Made by a program: the position numbers and the translations under genes. A stretch of 36,969 nucleotides of DNA, taken from contig CANRZY010000008.1 of assembly GCA_947644625.1 (NCBI GenBank), forward strand, positions 1 through 36,969, in the 5' to 3' direction. Below the pieces are notes generated by a model that worked only from the letters and a program-made list of their open reading frames with translations, was not told the DNA's origin and searched no databases. Position 1 is the stretch's first letter. Each line of letters begins with the position of its first letter. Positions 8,659 to 18,000 of the stretch are shown piece by piece. Source of the stretch: an uncultured Pseudoflavonifractor sp. (lineage in GTDB: Bacteria > Bacillota > Clostridia > Oscillospirales > Oscillospiraceae).

Positions 8659-8687
8659 TTGACAAGACATGGGGCCCATCGTATCAT
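8659..8687 (+). promoter_or_regulatory. Strong promoter of the ATPase-HNH pair with palindrome in spacer
   Basis: TTGACA (8659-8664) and TATCAT (8682-8687) are 17 bp apart, almost consensus. The spacer contains the inverted repeat ATGGG-G-CCCAT (8669-8679), a possible operator. The start would be near 8694, 25 nt before the ATPase start codon. Confidence 0.72.
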
Positions 8688-8718
8688 AAAAGCAGAAAAA
8701 ACGAAATGGGGTAGGGAT

Positions 8719-10635
8719 ATGGAATTGATCTATTTGTACATAGGGAATTTTGACCGGCCCATTAAGGAACGGGAAATCTGCTTTAGCGACAGGTTTGAGG
8801 TTTGCTACCATAAGGATACCAGGCATTTGAATATCTGTAAAAAGGAAGGTGGGATGGCAGGGCTCTATGGAAAAGCTGTCAAGCGGCTGGATCTTATCGT
8901 GGGAAAGAACGGTACAGGGAAAACCACCATTCTTGAAATTCTGGGGTTGCCCAAACAGCAGAGGATGAATGTGATCCCCATCCGGAACGGCTGGAACAGG
9001 GAGGAGGACCGGTATCCTTGGTTTGTCCTTTATCATATTGGCGGGGACCAGTTTGCCCTGGAGGGGCATTGGTGCGATACCCTGGATTTCCTTTCCGGGG
9101 AGGAGTATACCTATCTCCAGCCTCTATATTCCATAGCCTTTCATTACGATTTTAGCGCGCAAAGGGCCGTGGGAAGGGTGGAGGTTCTTCAGGACGTTCC
9201 CGCTTTGGATGGGAAAAGACGAATCAATGACGAGCTTTTTTATATACTGTACCGCACGGAGCCGGAGAGCGCCTGGTGTAAACAACCATACCCCTTAAAG
9301 GGAGAAGATATGAACATAGATGTGATCTGTCAGCGGATCCATGCCGGTCATAACGGGTACGCCGGGATCACAAGGTATCTGTTTGAGTCGGTCCACAACG
9401 ACGGCTTTTCCAGACAGGTGGAAAGCAGTCCGGGGGGAACCATTCGGATCAAGGTGCGGAGGGGGGATAAGTCACAATTTGCACAGGCCAAGAGTGGAAA
9501 ACGGTACGAAAGGGAGGAACAGGGGAAAAGGGTGGCCGAAAAGCTTATTTATGATACAAGAGGGGCCTTTCTTGAGCCGTTTGACGATGAATTGGAAGCC
9601 TGCTTTCCTCAAAGCGGAAGAAAACGGCTGTTCAGCAAACGGGAGACGTTGGTATTACTCTATTTGCAGGAATTGGCATGCTACGTCTGTCTGGAATATC
9701 TGGATACCGCTCCAGAGGTCGATGAAGGGGAGCCGGAGATCTGTACCGGGGGGCCTTTCTTAGATTATGAGAAGTGGAAGGAGCTCTTGCTGTGTATTGT
9801 GGAGAGGCATGATGAGACGGATCGTGCCATTGCGGAGCTTATAGTGAAGGGCTTAGAAACGATCCCGGAAAAATATTTTGTCAGGGATACGGAGATCAGG
9901 ATCCGGTTAAAGGATATGGAAGAAAACTTTTTGCATCCCTTTATGGATGGGATGGATAAGAATCAACAGGTGCCGGAGCATGATATTGACCACCGGTATT
10001 TTCTCCCAGTAGAGTTTTCCGGGTTAAGTACGGGGGAGGCCCAATATCTGGATCTATACGCGGCTCTATCCCAGGCACTCAAGGACTGTGGCCACGAGGT
10101 GGGAGATACCTGCGTGCTGCTTTTGGATGAGCCGGACAGCCGGTTCCATCCTGAGTGGTCCAGACAATTTATCCGTAATCTGACACGGCTTTTGAACGGG
10201 GAGGAATTCAACCGATACCGCTATCAGGTGATTCTGTGTACCCATTCCCCCCTCTTGGTTTCAGATGTGCCCAGGCAATGGATCCACTGCCTGAAAAGAG
10301 ATCCGGATACGGGAATGGTGGAGATCAGAGAGTCTCAGTACGGGTTTATGAGTAGCCTTGACGATATCCTGATGGACAGCTTTTATACAGACTCCATATT
10401 TGGCGCTTTCGCGGAGGAGTATGTGAACAGGATAATCGAGGGGTTAAAGTGGGCAGAAGACAGAGTGAAGGATGGAGAGTATAACGCTTTTGAGATGAAG
10501 GAGAGGCTGTCCTGCCTGGAACAGGAAATTAAGCTCATTGATGATGGTCTGATCCGCCGGAGCCTGCGGCAAAGACTGGAGAGATCAAGGGCCCGCATAG
10601 AAAGGGGGAAGGGACATGATCCGGATCTTTCTTGA
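8719..10635 (+). CDS. SMC/ABC-type AAA ATPase, PtuA-like
   Basis: The 638-aa protein is an ATPase of the AAA_15/AAA_21 (OLD/SMC-like) kind. It shows Walker A GKNGTGKTT (62-70), a long insertion, the signature FSGLSTGEAQ (about 435), Walker B VLLLDEPDSRFHPEW (D470, E471) and an H-loop THSPLLVSDVP (about 515). No membrane segment is seen. With an HNH nuclease directly behind it, it matches the ATPase of Septu (PtuA) and of type I-A retrons, where the ATPase holds or licenses the nuclease during phage attack. The start at 8719 was chosen because the open frame upstream runs through the promoter and hairpin. Its end overlaps the HNH gene by 20 nt. The Septu assignment rests on motifs and gene order, not on a search. 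Confidence 0.87.
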   Translation: MELIYLYIGNFDRPIKEREICFSDRFEVCYHKDTRHLNICKKEGGMAGLYGKAVKRLDLIVGKNGTGKTTILEILGLPKQQRMNVIPIRNGWNREEDRYPWFVLYHIGGDQFALEGHWCDTLDFLSGEEYTYLQPLYSIAFHYDFSAQRAVGRVEVLQDVPALDGKRRINDELFYILYRTEPESAWCKQPYPLKGEDMNIDVICQRIHAGHNGYAGITRYLFESVHNDGFSRQVESSPGGTIRIKVRRGDKSQFAQAKSGKRYEREEQGKRVAEKLIYDTRGAFLEPFDDELEACFPQSGRKRLFSKRETLVLLYLQELACYVCLEYLDTAPEVDEGEPEICTGGPFLDYEKWKELLLCIVERHDETDRAIAELIVKGLETIPEKYFVRDTEIRIRLKDMEENFLHPFMDGMDKNQQVPEHDIDHRYFLPVEFSGLSTGEAQYLDLYAALSQALKDCGHEVGDTCVLLLDEPDSRFHPEWSRQFIRNLTRLLNGEEFNRYRYQVILCTHSPLLVSDVPRQWIHCLKRDPDTGMVEIRESQYGFMSSLDDILMDSFYTDSIFGAFAEEYVNRIIEGLKWAEDRVKDGEYNAFEMKERLSCLEQEIKLIDDGLIRRSLRQRLERSRARIERGKGHDPDLS

Positions 10636-11719
10636 CAACCCGGAAAAGCTTTCTGATTGGTACAAAGAGAAGCTGACAGAGCATATCATGGCCCGTCCGA
10701 TCACAGCCACAGGCGGGACGAAAGAGGTCCAGGCATTTGAAAAACGGTTAGAAGGGTTGACGGAGGAGGAGATCGGAGATATCCTGGCCCTTACGCCAAA
10801 AAAACTGGAGGAAAAATATGACTGGATCCAGGAGTATATCCGCCTTTGTGAATTTTGTTCCCACTATTCAGACTTTCGGAGGGAGAGCGTAAAAAAGAAA
10901 AAACTGCGGGAACGAAGAGAAGAATATCTACAGAAGCACTGGGGGAAATACCTGGAGGAACATGTAAAGAAGTGTGGTGAAGAAGAGACGGTGAGGAGCT
11001 GGAAAAAGACTGACGAGGTCCGGAGGTGGGCTGAGGAGCTTTTGCAACAGCTGAATGAGGCGGCAAGGCAAAAATTTGATTACTCCCTTCTGGATGAAAC
11101 GGGGATCCGGGGGGAGTTGGTGCGGAAAATGAACATTCCGGTATGCCCATACTGCAATAAGCAGTACATCCAGGCCTTTTCTGTTGGGGAAAATATACGC
11201 TATCTGGGGGATCTGGACCACGTCAAGCCCAAGAGCATCTATCAATTGTTTTCCATATCGCTTTGGAATTTGGTCCCAAGCTGTAAAGCCTGCAATCAGT
11301 TATTTAAAAGGGTACATACGGCGCCTATTCTGGACCCCTATACCCAGGGCTTTGATGAGGATTGTATTCTGAGGATCAACTATCGGGACATACTGGAGAT
11401 GGCAGGGGAAAAGGAGCCTGAGGCGGACGAGATCAGATGGGAGATCCAGCCGGGAGCGGAGGAAGAAAAAAGGAAGTTGCTGCAAAATAGCCTTGATCTG
11501 TTTCACCTGAATGAATCCTACCGGTGTAATGGCAGAGAGATCAGCCGTGTGCTGAAAAAGAGGCGCAAGCTGGAATCCGCAGGATACCGAAAGAGTGTGG
11601 GACAGCTTGAGGGAATGGAGACGGATTTCTTTTTGGAATACGGAGTCAGCCTGGAGCCGAGGAGGTTTCAAGAGGAACTGTTGTCCAAGGCAATCTATGA
11701 TGTGGTGGAGCATAATTAG
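10616..11719 (+). CDS. HNH endonuclease, PtuB-like effector
   Basis: The 367-aa protein has a helical, very charged N-terminal half (Lys/Arg/Glu-rich at about 90-165, possibly coiled coil). An HNH nuclease core follows at about 174-235: CPYC (C177, C180), LDHVKPK (D201-H202), WNLVPSC and CKACN. The two CxxC-type pairs would hold a structural zinc and D-H-N would form the metal-dependent active site that cuts DNA or RNA. In Septu and type I-A retrons such a nuclease is the effector coupled to the ATPase. It is somewhat longer than many PtuB proteins. The ATG lies 20 nt inside the end of the ATPase gene behind a purine-rich AGGGGGAAGGG stretch, implying coupled translation. Confidence 0.87.
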   Translation: MIRIFLDNPEKLSDWYKEKLTEHIMARPITATGGTKEVQAFEKRLEGLTEEEIGDILALTPKKLEEKYDWIQEYIRLCEFCSHYSDFRRESVKKKKLRERREEYLQKHWGKYLEEHVKKCGEEETVRSWKKTDEVRRWAEELLQQLNEAARQKFDYSLLDETGIRGELVRKMNIPVCPYCNKQYIQAFSVGENIRYLGDLDHVKPKSIYQLFSISLWNLVPSCKACNQLFKRVHTAPILDPYTQGFDEDCILRINYRDILEMAGEKEPEADEIRWEIQPGAEEEKRKLLQNSLDLFHLNESYRCNGREISRVLKKRRKLESAGYRKSVGQLEGMETDFFLEYGVSLEPRRFQEELLSKAIYDVVEHN

Positions 11720-11869
11720 GAACTGCGGGCCGGTTTGCCCGCAAGGGGTATGCCTCATCCATACGGCGCAAAGCCGTCAACGGCTGGGTTGTAGAACCGG
11801 CTCCTACAAAGTATGCCGGAATGGGATGATATACTGATCGTTTTTTTTCCTTTTAGGGGCGAATTGTTG
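11720..11869. other. Structured intergenic stretch at the right edge of the island
   Basis: No gene is supported here. The stretch carries a hairpin TGCGGGC/GCCCGCA (11724-11730 with 11737-11743) and the 7-bp direct repeat GTATGCC at 11748-11754 and 11811-11817. It also has nested inverted repeats ACGGC/GCCGT, TTGTAG/CTACAA (11789-11794 with 11804-11809) and a run of eight T at 11841-11848. It could be the terminator region of the island, a dispersed repeat or a small RNA. I cannot tell which. Confidence 0.45.
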
Positions 11870-11898
11870 TTGACAGAAGAACAAAAACGTTATATTAT
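11870..11898 (+). promoter_or_regulatory. Strong sigma-A promoter of the giant glycosidase gene
   Basis: TTGACA (11870-11875) and TATTAT (11893-11898) are 17 bp apart, close to ideal. The start near 11905 gives a leader of about 165 nt that contains two overlapping hairpins. Confidence 0.75.
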
Positions 11899-11954
11899 GA
11901 ATGTAACAATGTGAATGGGGAACGGGTGGGCGAATTTGTGGAAAATCGCCAAAG

Positions 11955-12013
11955 AAGACAAAAAGCGGGCCGAGTCCGCTTTTTGTCTTTCCGCAGCGAA
12001 GCTGCGGAAAGAC
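11955..12013 (+). promoter_or_regulatory. Two overlapping, mutually exclusive leader hairpins
   Basis: Hairpin 1 pairs AAGACAAAAAGCGG (11955-11968) with CCGCTTTTTGTCTT (11976-11989). Hairpin 2 pairs GTCTTTCCGCAGC (11985-11997) with GCTGCGGAAAGAC (12001-12013) around a GAA loop, followed by AATTTTTG. They share GTCTT (11985-11989), so both cannot form fully at once. This is the layout of an attenuator, with hairpin 2 as the weak terminator. No known riboswitch fold was recognised. Confidence 0.5.
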
Positions 12014-12069
12014 AATTTTTGCTAAAAGCCTGTCGGGAGGAAAAATTATAGGGAAAGGATCGGATCAGT

Positions 12070-15000
12070 ATGAGGAAAAGGATGAGACAAGGGATCAGCA
12101 GCTTACTGTGTCTGGCTATGGCGCTGGGGATGTTAGTCCCTGTCGGCGCACTGGCCTCTGAGGAAGAGGCCCTTCCATCCACGGACCAGCTTGAGGAGGG
12201 ATGGAACGGGAACCAAGAGCCGGATACGGCGGAGGGCGAGGAAACTCCAACGGAGACGGAAGAGCCTCCAGCGGAGACCGAGGAGCCCCCTGTGGAGACA
12301 GAAGAGCCTCCGGCGGAAACCGAGGAACCCCCTGCGGAGACGGAAGAACCCCCGGTGGAAACCGAGGAGTCTCCGGCGGAGACGGAAGAGCCTCCAGCGG
12401 AAACTGAGGAGCCACCGGTAGAGACGGAAGAACCTCCCGCCGAGACGGAGGAGCCTCCTGCGGAGAACCAGGATCCCGGTGAGCTTCCTGATGGGGAGCT
12501 TCTGGAGGAGGACCCCTTTGCCGCCCTTCTTAGTTTGCGGGCGGCCACCGACGAATATGAGATTTACCCCACCCCCCACAGTATCAGGTATGTGGAGGGC
12601 GATTCCAATGCCATCGTTTTGCCCGCTACCCTGAACGTGGTATACGAGGATGGGATCGACCAGTATACCAGGGACCGGGCGGAGGAGGCCTTTGACCAGG
12701 TGGGAGTGACCCTTGACGAGGCTGGGGGCGAAGGTACGCTGAAGCTGCGGGTCGGTGTAAAGGACTCCGGAGGCGCGGTGGATACTTATTTTGCCTCTCA
12801 CCCCGCAGAGGTCACTGGGCTTTATGATAAATATGACGCCTATCAACTCATCATTAACGCCGACGGTGTGGCGGTGCTGGGCAAGGATACGGACGCGGCC
12901 TTTTATGGCCTTACTACAGTAAAGGAGATCCTGGTCCAGGTGGAGCCCAGCGACCCCACGGTGCGGATGCTGACGGTGGAGGATTATGCCGATGTGGAAT
13001 TCCGGGGCTTTATTGAGGGATACTACGGCAATCCCTGGACGGTAGAGGACCGGGCGGCGCTGATGGAGTTTGGCGGAGAGATCAAGATGAACATCTATTT
13101 CTACGCCCCCAAGGACGACCCCAAGCACAGCTCCAAGTGGCGGGAGCTGTATACCCAGGAGGAGCTGGAGACCAAGATCCGTCCTCTTGCCGAGGCGGGC
13201 AATAGGTCTAAGTGCTATTATGGGTATGCGCTGCATCCTTTCTGGGCAGAAGGGATCAATTACTCTGACGATGCGGTTTACGCCCAGGACCTGAATGTGC
13301 TGAAGGCGAAGTTTGAGCAGGCTATGAGCGTAGGAGTTCGGCAGATCGCCGTGCTGGCCGATGACCGCGGCCTGCCCGGCGTAGGAGTCATGCGCAGCTA
13401 TGTGAGGCTGATGACGGATCTTACCAATTGGGTTTCTTCGCCTGAAATGCAGGCCAAGTATCCCGGCCTGAAAACCTCTATTCCGTTTTGCCCGAATGAT
13501 TATATGGGGAACGGAAGCAGCGAGCAGATCAAGACGCTGACCGCAAACCTGCCTGCGAGTGTTCCTGTCATTATGACCGGCGGGACCATTTGGGGACAGG
13601 TAAGCCATTCCTTCCTGAACACATACCGGCAGAACACAAACAGCGGTACATTTATGTGGGTAAACTGGCCCTGCTCGGACAAATCCAAGGGCAGCCTGAC
13701 GATGGGAGCCCATGATATTGTACTGCATAACGACCTGACACAGGAGGATATTAGTACGCTCCGGGGTATCATGCTAAACCCCATGCAGCAGTCCGAGCCA
13801 TCCAAGGCGGCTATTTTCCAGAACGCCGACTATGCCTGGAACATTTGGAACGGAGCCGACCACCAGGAAAGAAAGGATAACGTCTGGAACGACTGCTTCA
13901 AATACGTGGATCATAACAACGGTATTGAGACCCCGGAATCCGCCGCCCTGCGGGAGCTTTCCAAGCACATGATCCATCAAAATGGCAGCGTGGGCTGGCA
14001 TGAGGATTACCCGGAGTCCAAAGAGTTGAAGCCCCTGCTTTCCCAGTTCCTGGAGAAGCTGTCCGCAGGAACATTGACTGTGAACGATATAGATGCGCTC
14101 CGGCCCGAATTTGAAACGCTGCACGACGCGGCGGCGCTTTACAAGGCGAAAACCACCGGGAATACCCGCATCCTGGGCCAGAGAAAGGATGGGGGCTATG
14201 TTGACGCACAGGAACAAATGGCGCCCTGGCTGGATTATTGGGAGGAGTTTTCCCAGGCCAATCTGGACCTTCTGGATGCGCTGAGGCTTATTTTGGAGAA
14301 CAGTGACGGCAGCGCGGACAGTGAGATCGTAACAAAGTACCTGTTGGGACAGGGGCAGCTGGCCGCGGCCCAGAGCCATAAATTTTTGTATATGGATCAT
14401 GACGAATACGCCATAGCGGGAGGCATGCATATTGTGCCGTTTACCAATAAGCTGATGGCGGAGGTGTCTGAAAAGGCCAAAACCATCATTGATCCTACGG
14501 TATTGATAGAGACCATTATCACCAACCGCAGCGATACTCCCGCAGGTGGACTGCAAGCCATGCGGGACGGAGATCCCGCCACCGAGGCGGTGTTTAAAAA
14601 TCCCAACAGCATCGCGGTGGGCACCTATGTGGGCGTACAGTATAACCGCCCTATTTCCATTGAAAGCGTGCGCTTTGAGGTGGGAACGGCGGGCAACGCC
14701 AACGACACCTTTAACGACAGCAAATTGCAGTACATGGACGAAAACGGGCAGTGGACGGATATTTCTGGCGCCGCCTTTACCCACGGGGATCTGGCGCTGG
14801 AGGCTGAGGGCCTTGCCTTGACGGCCAAGGGGGTCCGGGCTATCGCTACCTCCGAGCGGACGGGAACCTGGTTCGGCGTAAAGGAAATCTATATCAATGG
14901 CAAGTCCGGTCCTATGGAAGGGGAAGAGACGGCAGAGTTTGGAAAGCTGAACGGGACGGTAATCAAGTCGTCCCGGTGGGAGGTATATGAGGGGCCGGAA

Positions 15001-18000
15001 AGCAACCTGCTGGACGGAGACGACAATACTGTGGTCTGGTATAAGGAGACCGGGACCGATAAGGACGTTTCTCTGGTAGGCGACTATATCGGCCTGGATC
15101 TGGGCAAGGTGAAAAGCGTAGGCCGGGTCCGCTTTGTGGTAGGCGGAGGCAATGGAGATAAGTGGAGCGGTTTTAAGCTGCAGTACTCCACAGACAACAG
15201 CACATGGACGGATGTTAAAACCTATACCGGCGTGGCGCAAGGCCGGGATGTGGTGGAAGAGGAGCTTGGGGGCGTGGAAGCCCGGTATGTGCGGCTTGTC
15301 AATACGGTACAGGTAAACAAATGGGTCAAATTCTCTGAGATCTCCGTGTGGGCAGACGCCACCTCCGCTATTTTGTATCAGAGCGAGGTGGTAAAGAAGC
15401 TGGTGTCGCCTTTGGGCGAGCTGGCGGAGGATAAGGCGGCTCTCAGCGCGGATAATGTGGCGCTTCGCCCCGGTGAATTTGTGGGCATTGCCCTGCCCCG
15501 GATCCGGCAGATCGTGGATATCGTGGCCGATTATACCGCCGCTCCCGGCGTGGTATTGGAACTGGGAATGAGCGAAAGCGAAATGGAGGAGGTCCGGCTG
15601 AATGGCCGGACGCCCTACTCTGGTTATGCCCGTTATATCCGTTTGCGGAATGCCGGTTCCACAGTGGTTGCCTTCCGGCTCAACGAGTTATCGGTGGAAT
15701 CGGAAGAGATCCTGGGAGTCCGGGTGGAGAGCGCGACCATAGGCGGAGCGGGTAACGGCGAAGACGCCCGGAAGAAGGGGAACATCGGCAACTGGTTTGA
15801 CGGAAATGTGGAAACCACGGCCAAGCTTTGTGCCGCGCAGGTCGCGGGACAGGACGTGGTGATAGATCTGGGTCAGAAGCGGGAGGTCAAAAACCTGCGT
15901 CTGGTGGTGCGGGATACTCAAATGGATTATCCCCGTCAGGCCAAGGTACAGATCTCTATGGACGCCGCCGGACCCTGGACAGACGTGATCACGGTAAACA
16001 CTCCGGGGGATGCGGACACCTCTGCGGTAAACGCCGGATGGCTGGATGTACCCGGTTATCCCAACTATATGGGGCAGTATGGGGAGCTTCCCCAGGCTCA
16101 GGAGGCCCGGTATCTGCGTATCGTCTATACGGGAGACTTTGGCGACAGATGGCTGGAACTGAACGAGATCATCATTAATGACGGGGAATATGTCCGAGCC
16201 TCCAACGATCCCACATTTGAAACCGATCCCATTGAAATTCGGGGCAATGGACCCGACCGGCTGGTGGACGGCGACTATACCACGGGATTCCAGCCTGATA
16301 TGGCGGGAAAAACCTCAGGCTATCTGAGTTACCGCCTGTCCGACAATACCAATATCGGGCAGATCAATGTGATCCAGAATGCAGCGAATATCAGTAACGC
16401 CACGGTGTCTATCCGCACGGGGAAGGATGAATGGCACGAATTAGACGCCAAGCTGACACAGGGCCTTACAAGGCTGGATATTCCTGAAGAATATGAGAAT
16501 GTGTTTGAGATCAAGCTTTCCTGGGGCAATGTGACTCCTACCTTCTACGAGTTCATTACTATTCCCCGGGAAAAGGCGGAGGAGAGCGGCGGAGGTCAGG
16601 CGCCCTCCACACCGGAGACGGTGCCGGTCAACAATTACAGCGGATCGGACTGCACGATCCTGTTTGATGAAAACTGGAAGTTTAATTATGGCGACGCCAA
16701 CGGCGCACAGGAGAAGATCTATAACGACGGCGCCTGGCGGACCATCGACCTGCCTCACGACTACAGCATAGAACTGGACTATACCTCTGCGGGAGAGGCA
16801 GAGAGCGGCTATCTGCTGGGCGGCGTTGGCTGGTACCGGAAGAGCTTTACCGTATCCCCTTATTGGGAGGATAAGGTGGTCACCATTGACTTCGGCGGTG
16901 TGTATATGGATTCCGAGGTCTATTTGAACGGGACGAAATTGGGTGAGCACCACTACGGCTACACCCCCTTCTCCTTTGTGCTACCCAGCGACCTGCTGGA
17001 CTACAGCGGGGAGAATGTAATTGCCGTCCGGTGTGACAACCCGGTGCCTTCCAGCCGGTGGTATTCGGGCAGCGGTATTTATCGAAGCGTTCATCTTACC
17101 GTGTCCGATCCCGTTCATGTGGCCCGGTACGGGACCAAGGTAGAGACCACCAACAGCGGAAGCGTGACGGTAAAGACCAATGTGGAGAACAGCGGCAGCG
17201 CCGCCGCCAATGTTACCGTGAAGCAGGAGATCTTTAAGCTTAACGGAACCACCTTTGAGAAGGAAGGGGCCGCGGTGGCCACGGATACCTCCTCCGCCAC
17301 CAATGTTTCCGGCAAGGGAACCGGTACGGTGACCCAGTCCCTGACCGTTTCCTCCCCCGCCCTTTGGAATTCCTGGGACCAGGGGACTCCCAACCTCTAT
17401 GTGTTGGTAACCAGCGTTATGGTGGGAAGCCAGGTGGTGGATACCTATGAAACCGAGTTTGGCTTCCGGGAGATCAACTTTGATGTAAATGTGGGCTTCC
17501 AGCTCAACGGGAAGAATGTGAAGCTCAAGGGCGTATGCCAGCACCACGACCAGGGCGCTTTGGGTTCGGAGGCCTGGTACCGGGCTCTGGAGCGGCAGGT
17601 GGAGATCCTGATGGATATGGGCGTCAACTCCATCCGGGTGACCCACAACCCCGCCGCCGACGAGCTTATTGAGATCTGCAACCGCAAGGGTATGCTTTTG
17701 ATCGACGAGATCTTTGACGGCTGGGCCAGACCCAAAAACGGCAACAGCGGCGACTTCTCCCGGTGGTTCAACAGGACCCTGGGAGCGGGCAACGCCCTTG
17801 TGGGCGGAGAGAGCTCCATGAAGTGGCAGCAGTTTGTCACCGAGACGGTGATCAACCGGGACAAGAACGCCCCCTGTATGATCATGTATAGTATTTGTAA
17901 CGAGGTACAGGAGGGCTCCGGCACCGATGGGAACTATGCCACCTATGCCAGGGAGATCATAGGCTGGATCCAGGCCATTGACCGGACCCGCCCCGTGACC

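Noticed and set aside
12253-12462. Regular repeats that could be taken for a CRISPR array
   Set aside because: The 21-bp units are directly adjacent without spacers, in frame, and encode ETEEPPA/V.
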